Of a DNA stretch of 64,000 nucleotides, positions 29,012 through 37,750 are shown in pieces. Below the pieces are notes generated by a model, which did not search any database, had not been told where the DNA came from, and saw only the letters and a list, made by a program, of their open reading frames with translations. The stretch spans positions 1 to 64,000 of the forward strand of contig JAKIWI010000006.1 in NCBI GenBank assembly GCA_022750115.1. Direction: 5' to 3'. Both the position numbers and the translations under genes were made by a program. Positions within the stretch are counted from its first letter, which is position 1, and the number at the start of each line of letters is the position of its first letter. This DNA is from Thermoplasmata archaeon. GTDB lineage: Archaea > Thermoplasmatota > Thermoplasmata > Lutacidiplasmatales > UBA184.

Positions 29012-29794
29012 TCACCGCTCGCCCCAGACGTAGATCCGGAGCGCGACGAGCGTGACGACCACCGCGAGGACGACGAGGAGCACCGCATACTCGACGAGGA
29101 CCAGCGGGGGGGCGGGGGTCAGGCCGAACGCACCCTGGACCAGGAGAGCGGCGTACGTGGACGGCACGAAGTGGCAGGCGATCTGCCAGGGCACCGGAAG
29201 GATCGAGAGGGGGTAGTAGAGCGGCGTCAGCATCCCGATGACCGTGAACGCGAGGTTGCCGATCGGCCAAATCTCCCGCTGCGACTTCACCCGGCTCGAG
29301 ACCGCGATGCCGATGGCGCTGAACAGCACCCAGATCACGAGGAGCGCCCCGATCAGGACGAGCCACGGCCCGATGGAGTGGCTCGCCGGGTCGACGTAGA
29401 GTAGGATGCCGGCGAGGACGGCGAGGGCGGGCAACGCCGGGATCAGGTTCGACACCGCGATGCCGATCAGGTAGCGGAACTTCCCGAGCGGGGAGGCGAC
29501 GAACAGGTCCTGGAGCGACGCTTCGATCCGCCACGTGGCGGAGTCGCCGAGCACCCAGTTGCCGATGTTCTGGGTGGTGAACAGCATCGCGCCCACCACC
29601 TCGAGCGGGAAGTAGCTCGCGGGCGAGATCAGGTGGAGAAAGTAGAGGAAGATGAACGGGAGCATGATCGGGGCGATCGTCGACGCCGGGTTGCGGCTGA
29701 TCCACCGCCAGCCGAGGATCCCGAACGCGGGGAGGACGCGGCCCGTGGTCGGGAGCCCGCCGGGGGAGCTCGAGGAGCCGAGCGCGGTCGCCAT
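29012..29794 (-). CDS. ABC-2 type transporter permease
   Basis: Six-TM-type hydrophobic protein, directly downstream of a second permease and an ABC ATPase. Confidence 0.8.
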   Translation of the reverse strand: MATALGSSSSPGGLPTTGRVLPAFGILGWRWISRNPASTIAPIMLPFIFLYFLHLISPASYFPLEVVGAMLFTTQNIGNWVLGDSATWRIEASLQDLFVASPLGKFRYLIGIAVSNLIPALPALAVLAGILLYVDPASHSIGPWLVLIGALLVIWVLFSAIGIAVSSRVKSQREIWPIGNLAFTVIGMLTPLYYPLSILPVPWQIACHFVPSTYAALLVQGAFGLTPAPPLVLVEYAVLLVVLAVVVTLVALRIYVWGER

Positions 29795-30546
29795 CAGTTC
29801 TCCCGGACGGTCCGTCGGGCCCAGTAGATCGCGAACAGGAACACTCCGATGCCCTCAACGAGGAGCGAGCCGACCGCAAGGGCGACCTCGCCCGGGCTGA
29901 GGGTGGCCCAGCCGATCGTCGACTGAACGAGCGCCGTCGCCGCGCTCGGCGGGAGGACGAGGGCGACCGGGGTGAGCGAGGCCGGCCAGAACCCCAGCGG
30001 GTAGAACACCGGCGGGAGCACTCCGAACAGATTGTAGAAGATCGAGGCGTACGGCCAGATCGTCCGCATGTCGCGGAACAGCGTCGAAACGATGTAGCCG
30101 AACGAGGAGGCGAACAGCCAGACGAGGCTCGTCCCGAACAGGAGGACGAGCGCGGTCGTGGCGCTGATCCCGACCACGTACAACGTCACCCCCACGAGGA
30201 CGGCCACCGGGGCGATGTAGCCGCCGAGGACGCCGAGGGACATCCCGAGGAAGTACGCTTCCGGGGCGAGCGGGCCCGCCATGTACAATTCGTTGAGCTT
30301 GTGGTCGATCCGGACGAACGCCGCTTCGTTCTGGACGCGCTGGCCGAGTCCGAACATCGAGAAGACGATCGCTCCGAACAGCGCGACCGGCAACAGGTCG
30401 CGGGCGAGAATGAAAACGAACAGGAGGAGGACGACCTGGACGATCAAGCTCGTGACGACCGCGGTCGACTCGTGGAGCTGGACCCGGAGCTCGGTGAGCG
30501 AGAAGGCGACGGTGCCGCGGAACAGCCGGCTGTGCGTGAGCGCCAT
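29794..30546 (-). CDS. ABC-2 type transporter permease
   Basis: Multi-TM protein in operon between the ABC ATPase and a second permease. Confidence 0.8.
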   Translation of the reverse strand: MALTHSRLFRGTVAFSLTELRVQLHESTAVVTSLIVQVVLLLFVFILARDLLPVALFGAIVFSMFGLGQRVQNEAAFVRIDHKLNELYMAGPLAPEAYFLGMSLGVLGGYIAPVAVLVGVTLYVVGISATTALVLLFGTSLVWLFASSFGYIVSTLFRDMRTIWPYASIFYNLFGVLPPVFYPLGFWPASLTPVALVLPPSAATALVQSTIGWATLSPGEVALAVGSLLVEGIGVFLFAIYWARRTVREN

Positions 30547-30552
30547 CGGCGA

Positions 30553-31482
30553 CTACTCCTCGACGTCGATCGACCGACCAACGACCCGGAGGAACGCCTC
30601 CTCGAGCGTTACGGGCCCCACGGTCGTCGTGAGGTGTTCGCGAACGGCGAGGCCGATCAGCTCGGCCAGCCGCTCGGGCGTCGTGATCACGTGGAGGGTT
30701 CCGTCGTCGAGGAGGACCGAGCCGAACTCCTTCGCCTGGGCTTCCAGCCGGCCGCCGCCGCGGATCGAGACCCGGAGCGTGCCCCCGAGCTCCTGCTTGA
30801 GGGTGGCCGCCGTCCCGTCGACCAGCACCCGCCCGCGCTCGATGATATAGAGGCGCTGGCTGAGCGCCTCCGCCTCGTCGAGATAGTGGGTCGTCAGGAG
30901 GATCGTCGAGCCACGCTTCGTGAGGGTGCGCAGCGACTCCCAGACGGCGCGCCGGGCGAACGGGTCCATGCCGATCGTCGGCTCATCGAGGAACAGGACC
31001 GGCGCTTCGGTTGCGATGACCGTGGCGACCATGGTGCGCTGCCGCTGACCGCCGGAGAGCGTGATCGACAGGCGGTCGGCGACCTCCTGGAGCCCCATCT
31101 GCCCGAGGGCGTCCTCGGTGCGGGCCCGCGCCGAACGGCCATCGTAGCCGCGCGCCCGCAGGTAGGTGAACACCTGCTCGCGGGGTGTGAGGTGGAAGAA
31201 CGGCTTCCCCTCCTGCGGGACGACCGCGATCAACGGTCGCACGTCGTCGGGGCGGGAGCCGACGTCGTGGCCGAAGATCTCGACCGTTCCCCCGGACGGG
31301 CGGAGGAGCGTCGACGCGATCTTCAGGAACGTCGTCTTGCCCGCGCCGTTCCGCCCGAGGAGCGCGACCCGCTCCCCCGGGTGGACGACCATCGAGACGC
31401 CCGCGAGCGCCTCGACGGGGGGAGCCCGGCGGGACGTGTACGTCTTGCGTACGTCCCGGGCGAACAGGGCTTCCGTCGTCAT
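30553..31482 (-). CDS. ABC-2 transporter ATP-binding protein
   Basis: Walker A GRNGAGKTT, signature LSGGQRQRTM, Walker B PVLFLDEPTIGMD. Confidence 0.95.
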   Translation of the reverse strand: MTTEALFARDVRKTYTSRRAPPVEALAGVSMVVHPGERVALLGRNGAGKTTFLKIASTLLRPSGGTVEIFGHDVGSRPDDVRPLIAVVPQEGKPFFHLTPREQVFTYLRARGYDGRSARARTEDALGQMGLQEVADRLSITLSGGQRQRTMVATVIATEAPVLFLDEPTIGMDPFARRAVWESLRTLTKRGSTILLTTHYLDEAEALSQRLYIIERGRVLVDGTAATLKQELGGTLRVSIRGGGRLEAQAKEFGSVLLDDGTLHVITTPERLAELIGLAVREHLTTTVGPVTLEEAFLRVVGRSIDVEE

Positions 31483-31576
31483 GAGGCGGCGCGAGCCGGG
31501 CGGAGGTATTTATGAGCCCGGCCGGGGCCCGACGGAACTCGGGACGGGGCCGTGCGAGCGGCCCGGGGTCCCGAGC

Positions 31577-31975
31577 CTAGTCGCCGCAGCCGCAGCCGCC
31601 GCCGTTCTCGGCGTTCGAGCCGCAGGAGTTGCAGCCGCCCTGGAGGCCCGCCGCGTCCGGTTCCGGGAGCGTCGGGTTGGTGATCTTGAATCCCGACTCC
31701 TCGATCGACTCGACGTAGTCGATCACGGCGCCGTTGACGAACGGGATGCTGGAGGGGTCGACGATGACCGAGAATCCGTCGATGGCGACGACCTCGTCGT
31801 CGCGCCGCGGCTTGGCGAACGCCATGCCGAACTGGACGGCGCTTCCGCCGCCGCAGCATCCGCCCCCGCCCGGCTGGGCGTAGACGCGGACCGCGACACC
31901 GCTCGTCTGACCGGCCATCAGCCGGCGCACCTGCACCATCGCCTCCGGCTTGACCTCGAGCTGAACCGCTGCCAT
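31577..31975 (-). CDS. A-type carrier (HesB/IscA-like) with Cys-rich C-terminal extension
   Basis: MAAVQLEVKPEAMVQVRRLM...GGGGCCGGGSAVQFGMAF ... FVNGAVIDYVESIEESGFKITNP ... GGCNSCGSNAENGGGCGCGD. Confidence 0.8.
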   Translation of the reverse strand: MAAVQLEVKPEAMVQVRRLMAGQTSGVAVRVYAQPGGGGCCGGGSAVQFGMAFAKPRRDDEVVAIDGFSVIVDPSSIPFVNGAVIDYVESIEESGFKITNPTLPEPDAAGLQGGCNSCGSNAENGGGCGCGD

Positions 31976-32110
31976 CCGCATTCCTCCGACCCCTCTAGCC
32001 GCAAGGGGGGGTTTAAGCTCTTTCTCTCCCAAGCTGCCCCCGGGACCAGGGTACCTGCACGCCACTTGGCCGATCGGGGCGGGGGAGACTGGCGGGGAGG
32101 GTGCCCCCCG

Positions 32111-33775
32111 TTAGCGTGGGGGAGCATCCCGCCAACAGAGTCGCCCAAGCGTCCGACCGAACCGGTCCGGAAGCCCCACCGCGCCGCAGACGATCGCGAC
32201 GTCCTCTTTCGTCAGTTCCCCGAACGCGGCGAGGACGACGACGTACACGCTCAGTCCCAGGAGGAGGGCGAACGGGAGGGCGAACCACCGGCTGGGGTTG
32301 ATGTAGCGGTTCAAGAACGCGAGGGCCGCAAAGGCGAGCCCGGCGGCCGCCGCGATCCGGAGGATCGGAACCGGTCGGATCCGGACGCGGAGGAGCATCT
32401 CCATGAAGTAGGCGTTCAGGGCGAGCGCGGCGATCGAGGCGATCAGGACTCCGACCGCGACTACGGCGAGCGTCGGGAAGAAGAGGAACAGCACCACGGT
32501 CGACCCCGCCATCGTCGCGACGACCGTTGCCGAGAGGTAGAGCTCGAGGCGCTGGTAGCCCACGGAGTTCAGGGTCGCGCCGATGACGAGGCTGAGGCCG
32601 TACGGTACGGCGGAAACGGCGAGGATCCCGAGCGATTCGCTCGCTTTCTGCGCGACCGACCCGTTCTGGAGCAGGACGGCGATCGGAACCCGGTACACGA
32701 ACAGCGCGAGGGCGCAGGGAAGCAGGATCAGGGAGGCGAACCGGAGCGCCTCCCAGGTCTTTCGTTGGACCGACTCGAACTCGCCCCGGGCGTGATGGCT
32801 CGCCAAGTAGGGGAACAGCGGCAGGACGACTGCGGCGGGGATCGAGAGGAGCAGGATCCGAAACCCGTTCGCCCAGTTGAACGCGTTGACGAGCTTGGTG
32901 CTCACGAACAGCCCTTCGACGAAGAACACGGGCATGTTGCTCGCGAGGAACTGGAACATCAGGCTCCCCATCAGCGGCCACGAGTAGGCGAGCATCTGTT
33001 TCGCCCGCGCCTTGGAGGCGGCCGAGTACACTCCCAGGAGCTCGGGAAGGCAGTACAGGAACGAGGCGACTCCGCCCGCCACGTAGGCGAGGGTGAACGA
33101 CACGATGCCCGGGGAAGCCCAGGATGGCGCCGCGATGTGGAGCCACGCGACACCGATGACCGCGACGATGAGCGACGAGCGCAGCGCGACCTCGAGCACC
33201 TGCGGGTACTGCGCGGCGATCGAGTCGCCGCGCGCGACCCGAAGCTGCGAAACGACCATCCAGGGCGTCCAGAGCAGCGGGAGGAGCAGCATCGCACCGA
33301 GCGACGTCCATTCGGCGCCGGTGAACGGGGACCCCCGGAGGACCGACCCCAGGTAGATCGCGACGAGCGAGCCGCCGGCGATGGCGTTGACGAGGATCAG
33401 CCGCAGCGTGAGGTAGGTCCCGGTGAGCTCCTGCGCGGGCTGCCCACGGGACACGAAAAACGTGTATGCGGTCCCGATCCGGAGGTCGCCCAGCCAGTTG
33501 ATCGACGACGCGAGGAGGAGGAAGAGGGCGAGTTCGCCGAGGACGGCCTGGCCGGCGTCGTTGATCGAGAAGGTCTTCGCGAGGGCGATGGTCGCGACAA
33601 CGCCCATCACTTGGATCAGGGTCGTGAGGATGAACACGCCGAGCGACGACCGGCCCAGCCCGCGGTGGGTCGTGGGGACATGGCCGGCCGCCGCCGGGGC
33701 CGCCGGAGCGCCGAAGCGAGCGAGGGCCTCGGGCGACGGCTTGTAGCCGTCCGATGACGACGAATCCTGCCCCAC
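32111..33775 (-). CDS. Polysaccharide biosynthesis/flippase-like (MOP superfamily) membrane protein
   Basis: 554 aa, about 12-14 hydrophobic segments, Wzx/MurJ-like layout. Confidence 0.75.
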   Translation of the reverse strand: MGQDSSSSDGYKPSPEALARFGAPAAPAAAGHVPTTHRGLGRSSLGVFILTTLIQVMGVVATIALAKTFSINDAGQAVLGELALFLLLASSINWLGDLRIGTAYTFFVSRGQPAQELTGTYLTLRLILVNAIAGGSLVAIYLGSVLRGSPFTGAEWTSLGAMLLLPLLWTPWMVVSQLRVARGDSIAAQYPQVLEVALRSSLIVAVIGVAWLHIAAPSWASPGIVSFTLAYVAGGVASFLYCLPELLGVYSAASKARAKQMLAYSWPLMGSLMFQFLASNMPVFFVEGLFVSTKLVNAFNWANGFRILLLSIPAAVVLPLFPYLASHHARGEFESVQRKTWEALRFASLILLPCALALFVYRVPIAVLLQNGSVAQKASESLGILAVSAVPYGLSLVIGATLNSVGYQRLELYLSATVVATMAGSTVVLFLFFPTLAVVAVGVLIASIAALALNAYFMEMLLRVRIRPVPILRIAAAAGLAFAALAFLNRYINPSRWFALPFALLLGLSVYVVVLAAFGELTKEDVAIVCGAVGLPDRFGRTLGRLCWRDAPPR

Positions 33776-33784
33776 GGAGCCGCC

Positions 33785-34186
33785 CTAATCGACCGCCTGG
33801 GAGGTCGGAGGTTCGTCCGACCCGACACGCTCGTACACCTCGATCCAAATGCCGTCCGGGTCGGAGAGGAACGCGAGCCGGGTGTCGGCCTCTCGGAAGG
33901 CGGGAATCCGTACGCGAGCCCCCAGTCCGATCAGGCGAGCCACCGTCGCATCGAGCCCCTCCACCCGGAACCCAAGGTGGTCGAGCTCGTCCCCTTCGCG
34001 GTACGGCGGGGCGTCCGGGTAGAAGTTCAACTCCAGCATCGCGTGGGTCGCCGGGTCGGTGAGCTCGAGCCAAACGCCGCCGGCGGCCATGCGACCGGTG
34101 CGGCCGGCAGCGAGCCCGAGACCCTCGGTGTAGAACCGCCGGGACCGGTCGAGGTCGCGGACCCGGATCCCGGTGTACTCCAGCAC
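33785..34186 (-). CDS. VOC/glyoxalase family protein
   Basis: VLEYTGIRVRDLDRSRRFYTEGLGL ... DELDHLGFRVEGLDATVARL ... AFLSDPDGIWIEVYERV. Confidence 0.85.
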   Translation of the reverse strand: MLEYTGIRVRDLDRSRRFYTEGLGLAAGRTGRMAAGGVWLELTDPATHAMLELNFYPDAPPYREGDELDHLGFRVEGLDATVARLIGLGARVRIPAFREADTRLAFLSDPDGIWIEVYERVGSDEPPTSQAVD

Positions 34187-34271
34187 GAACCGTACGGAGA
34201 CCGCAGTTCGTATCACCACTTCGGTGCCGCGCCGAGCGTTCCGTCGCGCGCGCGGCGGTCCCAGCGGTTGG

Positions 34272-35033
34272 TTAGGCGTTGGCCCGCTCGCCCGCACCCC
34301 GATCGATGGATGTCACGCCCAGGCGATCCTGGACGATCTTGGGTGGGAGGTACGCGAGGAGGCTCAGAACGGCCGCCAGGACCTCGAGCCCGCTTTTCGC
34401 AAGGCCGTCCACGTTCGTGCTCGATGGGACCAAGAACGCTACGAGGAACCAGAGAAGGAGGCTCGTCCCCACCAGTAGGATCCGGTACCGTTGGGTCGCC
34501 TCCCGAGCGCGCCGGTACAGGGAGAGGTAGAGGATCGCCCCGATGAACTCGGGGAAGACGAGCGACAGCACAACGAACGCCGCGAGCCCCGGGTTCGGAG
34601 TCGTCCCGTAGAGCAGCGTGATCGAAGCTCCGCGGATGACGACGCCCGACGGGTCCTGCGACCAGACGAAATAGAGCAGCGCCGCGTAGAACAACGAGTA
34701 GAACGCGGCGATCGGGACGAGGTGGTAGCGACCCGAATAGACGTACGTGCAGTAGCTGGCGATCCCCCAGAGGAGACCGACGTCGACGAGCAGCATCACG
34801 AGGTAGGCGGTGATGCCGACGGGAAGCGCGAGCGGACCGGAGGCGGCGATGAACGCCACGAAAGCCGTGATGCAGCTGGAGGCGGCGAGGCCGTACCACC
34901 AGATCGTGAACTGGAGGGACGCGAGGCGCGCTTCCGGCGCCACCCGCCGTTCTTGGATTCGGAAGCCCACGTAAGCGTAAACGCCCGCCGCGCCGAGTTG
35001 GATTCCCCCCACGGCCAGAAGCGTTGCCTCCAT
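34272..35033 (-). CDS. Seven-TM-like membrane protein of unknown function
   Basis: 253 aa with about seven hydrophobic segments. Confidence 0.6.
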   Translation of the reverse strand: MEATLLAVGGIQLGAAGVYAYVGFRIQERRVAPEARLASLQFTIWWYGLAASSCITAFVAFIAASGPLALPVGITAYLVMLLVDVGLLWGIASYCTYVYSGRYHLVPIAAFYSLFYAALLYFVWSQDPSGVVIRGASITLLYGTTPNPGLAAFVVLSLVFPEFIGAILYLSLYRRAREATQRYRILLVGTSLLLWFLVAFLVPSSTNVDGLAKSGLEVLAAVLSLLAYLPPKIVQDRLGVTSIDRGAGERANA

Positions 35034-35287
35034 CGATTACGCGAACGTCGGTCTCCGCGTCGCGCGGGTTCGCGGACTCCCCCGGTCGGGAACCCGAGCC
35101 GACCTCGGAGGCGCGAACAATCGACCTCCGACCCAGGCTGGTCGCTCCCAGCGGAAAAAGCTCGCCTCGGAGTCGACAACCGACCGGCGATGCGCAATCT
35201 TGGGATTCGAGCCAGCCGCGGAGCATGCCCCGGTTTCGAGCGGAAATCCCGGGCGTCGTCCGCGATTTTGAGGTGGGAGGGGAGGGA

Positions 35288-35448
35288 TGGGAGCAGGGGG
35301 ATTTGAACCCCCATATGCGGGTCTCTCCGCGCGCTCCAGTCAATCGTCATCGGGGCGCGACGCGCCCCTCCGCAGACTCTAATTCCAGGGCAGCGAGGAC
35401 GCCGCCCTGACTGGAGCCCGCTGGTCTGCCAAGTTAGCCTATGCTCCC
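35288..35448 (-). tRNA. tRNA-Trp (CCA) with 88-nt intron
   Basis: Acceptor GGGAGCA/TGCTCCC; anticodon stem GCGGG/CCCGC; loop CTCCAG^[intron]^A. BHB-like central helix CTCC/GGAG with 3-nt bulges AG^T and AG^A. Intron at plus coordinates 35323-35410. Confidence 0.92.
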
Positions 35449-35536
35449 TCCGAACCCCCCGGAGGGGTCGCCCAGATATGGTTTGTCGTTCGGGCGCCGG
35501 GTCGCCACGCTCGAGGGGCTCGGCGTTCGCACAACC

Positions 35537-35546
35537 CTTAAGTAAA
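35537..35546 (+). promoter_or_regulatory. Putative box A for the btuFCD-like operon
   Basis: CTTAAGTAAA-type A/T-rich element about 25 nt upstream of ATG 35567, implying a leaderless mRNA. Confidence 0.4.
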
Positions 35547-35566
35547 TCGTGTTTGTCCCAAAACTA

Positions 35567-36649
35567 ATGTCGTTGATTAGCCCCGCCACCCCGGCTTCCG
35601 ACGCCCCGCGATCGCCGCCGTCGTCGCCGCGACGTGGCGCCATCGCACCCGCGGTGTTCGTGATCGTCGTTCTCATCGTGGCCGGGACCGCCGTCGCGGC
35701 CACCGCCGCCTACTTCGAGTTCCGGCCGGCGGCCCCCCACCACGCCGGAGCCTCGGCGACGACCGTCACCGTCGTGGACGACCTCGGGAGGAGTGTGACG
35801 GCTCCTACCAACGCCACTCGCATCGCGGTGCTCGCCCCCAGCGTGATGGACTTCGTGGCTCGACTCGGGCTCCGACCGGACGTCGTGGCGATTGGGTGCC
35901 AACCTACGGCGTCGGGCATCTTGTCCGAGTACTCTCCGAACCAGACCGCAGCGTGGGGCCTCTCGGCCCCGCTCTGCATCCAGGACTTTCCCACGTTGTC
36001 GCTCGAGGGGCTGGTCAACCGATCTCCGCAACTCGTCCTCGCGAGCACGATCACCTCGGCATCGGCCGTCGCCTCTCTGACCAACACGTACGGTGTGCCC
36101 GTGGTGCTGTTCTCGCCCAGCGGGCTCGAAGGGGTGGTGGGCGACGTCGCGCTCCTGGCCCAGCTCTACCCGGGGAACCACCTCGCTCAGCCGCTGATGG
36201 CGGCGCTCCACGACACGATCAACAACGCGACGACGCTCGACGCCAACCTCTCGACGAACGGCGTGGCGGTGCCGACGGTCCTTCTCAGCTACTACTTCGA
36301 CACGGGCGGCTACTACACGTACGGTCCCGGTTCGTTCGGAGAGTCGATGATCGAGCTCGCCGGCGGCGCGAGCATCGCCGGCAGCGCGCCGCTCGTCTAC
36401 TTCGAGATGAACGGATCGACCGTGCTCAACGACCAGCCGACGGTCGTCATCTACGGAACCAGCTGGAACGACCCTGCGCTCGTGTCGGGACAGACTCCGA
36501 CGGTCTGGGGCACGGCCCCCTACTGGGCCCAGCTGAACGGCACGAAGCACGCGATCGACGTCACCAGCCTCACCGAGGCGGACCCGACGCTCATCCTCAC
36601 GTTGCCAACCCTCGAGCACTGGTTCCACCCCGACCTCGTCCCGGCGTAG
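35567..36649 (+). CDS. BtuF/FepB-type ABC substrate-binding protein
   Basis: N-terminal TM; VTVVDDLGRSVTAPTNATRIAVLAPSVMDFVARLGLRPDVVAIG ... FPTLSLEGLVNRSPQLVLAS. Confidence 0.9.
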   Translation: MSLISPATPASDAPRSPPSSPRRGAIAPAVFVIVVLIVAGTAVAATAAYFEFRPAAPHHAGASATTVTVVDDLGRSVTAPTNATRIAVLAPSVMDFVARLGLRPDVVAIGCQPTASGILSEYSPNQTAAWGLSAPLCIQDFPTLSLEGLVNRSPQLVLASTITSASAVASLTNTYGVPVVLFSPSGLEGVVGDVALLAQLYPGNHLAQPLMAALHDTINNATTLDANLSTNGVAVPTVLLSYYFDTGGYYTYGPGSFGESMIELAGGASIAGSAPLVYFEMNGSTVLNDQPTVVIYGTSWNDPALVSGQTPTVWGTAPYWAQLNGTKHAIDVTSLTEADPTLILTLPTLEHWFHPDLVPA

Positions 36650-36652
36650 CGG

Positions 36653-37750
36653 ATGGCCGTGGGCGGGAGCGCCGCCGCGGTCGCGGTCCCGCTCCGGTCT
36701 CGCCGCCGGTGGCTCGCTCTCGCCCTCCTCGCCGGGGGGGCGGTCCTGCTCGCCGTCACACCCGCGGTCGGGCCGGTCCCGATCCCCATCGCCGCGGTCT
36801 TCGCGATCCTGGCGCATGGACCGGGAAACGTCGGGTCGGCGAGCGTCTGCGGTGGGGCTTCGGTCTCGGCCTCCCAGTGTCGGATCTGGGCGGAGATCGT
36901 CTGGCAGGCGCGCCTGCCCGCGATGTTCCTCGCGCTCAGCGCCGGCGCGATCCTCGGCCTCTCGGGGGCCGCGCTGCAGGGAGTGTTCCGCAACCCGCTC
37001 GCCGACCCCTACCTGTTGGGCTTGTCGACGGGAGCCGCGATGGGCGCCGCCCTCCTGTTCGTCTTCAACGTCGGCACCTCGAACGCCGCGCTGCTCCTGC
37101 CGGCCTTCGCGTTTCTGGGCGGGCTGATTCCCGGCATCGTGATCTTCGCCGTCGGCCGGACGGCCCGGCGGTCGGCGGAGACTCTGGTCCTGACGGGGGT
37201 GGCCCTCGGGGCTTTGTTCTCCTCGCTCCTCGCCACGTTCCTCCTCTACAATCCCCTCGGCGACATCCAGGTCAGCTTCTGGCTCCTGGGGGGGATGAGC
37301 GACGCCACCTGGCTCCGCGATGCCCTCCTGGTCGGCGTGGCGCTCGCCGTCGGCGGGACGATCGCCTTGTTGGGCCGGGAGCTGAACCTCCTCCAACTCG
37401 GCGAGGACGTGGCACAGAGCGTCGGCGTCCCGGTGCAGCGGGTGACGCTGCTCCTCGTCCTGCTCACGACCGTGGGCACGGCCGCGGCGGTCGCATTCAC
37501 GGGCGTGATCGGGTTCGTCGGCCTCGTCTCGCCGCACATCGTCCGGCGCGTCGTCGGGCCGGACTACCGGAAGGTCGTCCCCCTCGCCGGGCTCGTCGGC
37601 GCGGGATTCCTGCTCCTGGCCTGGGACCTCGCGCAGACGGCGTTGCCTCCGCTCGTCCTTCCCGTCGGCATCCCGACGTCCTTCGTGGGAGCTCCGTTCT
37701 TCCTCTACCTGCTGTACCGGCGCCGCTCGGCGAGCGGGGCGGCGGCATGA
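36653..37750 (+). CDS. BtuC/FecCD-type ABC permease
   Basis: RLPAMFLALSAGAILGLSGAALQGVFRNPLADPYLLGLSTGAAMGA ... TGVIGFVGLVSPHIVRRVVGPDYRKVVPLAGLVGAGFLLLAW. Confidence 0.95.
   Translation: MAVGGSAAAVAVPLRSRRRWLALALLAGGAVLLAVTPAVGPVPIPIAAVFAILAHGPGNVGSASVCGGASVSASQCRIWAEIVWQARLPAMFLALSAGAILGLSGAALQGVFRNPLADPYLLGLSTGAAMGAALLFVFNVGTSNAALLLPAFAFLGGLIPGIVIFAVGRTARRSAETLVLTGVALGALFSSLLATFLLYNPLGDIQVSFWLLGGMSDATWLRDALLVGVALAVGGTIALLGRELNLLQLGEDVAQSVGVPVQRVTLLLVLLTTVGTAAAVAFTGVIGFVGLVSPHIVRRVVGPDYRKVVPLAGLVGAGFLLLAWDLAQTALPPLVLPVGIPTSFVGAPFFLYLLYRRRSASGAAA

Noticed and set aside
31166-33757. 863-aa plus-strand ORF
   Set aside because: Spans antisense of the ABC ATPase, IscA-like and flippase genes; low-complexity charged composition, no domain.
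35350-35380. Box C/D sRNA embedded in the tRNA-Trp intron
   Set aside because: Only a GATGA core is present and no CTGA box D; not enough to call.
35896-37746. N-terminal two-thirds of the 1045-aa plus ORF ending at 39033
   Set aside because: Only the segment from ATG 37747 is the ABC ATPase; upstream part is an alternate frame of the binding-protein and permease genes.
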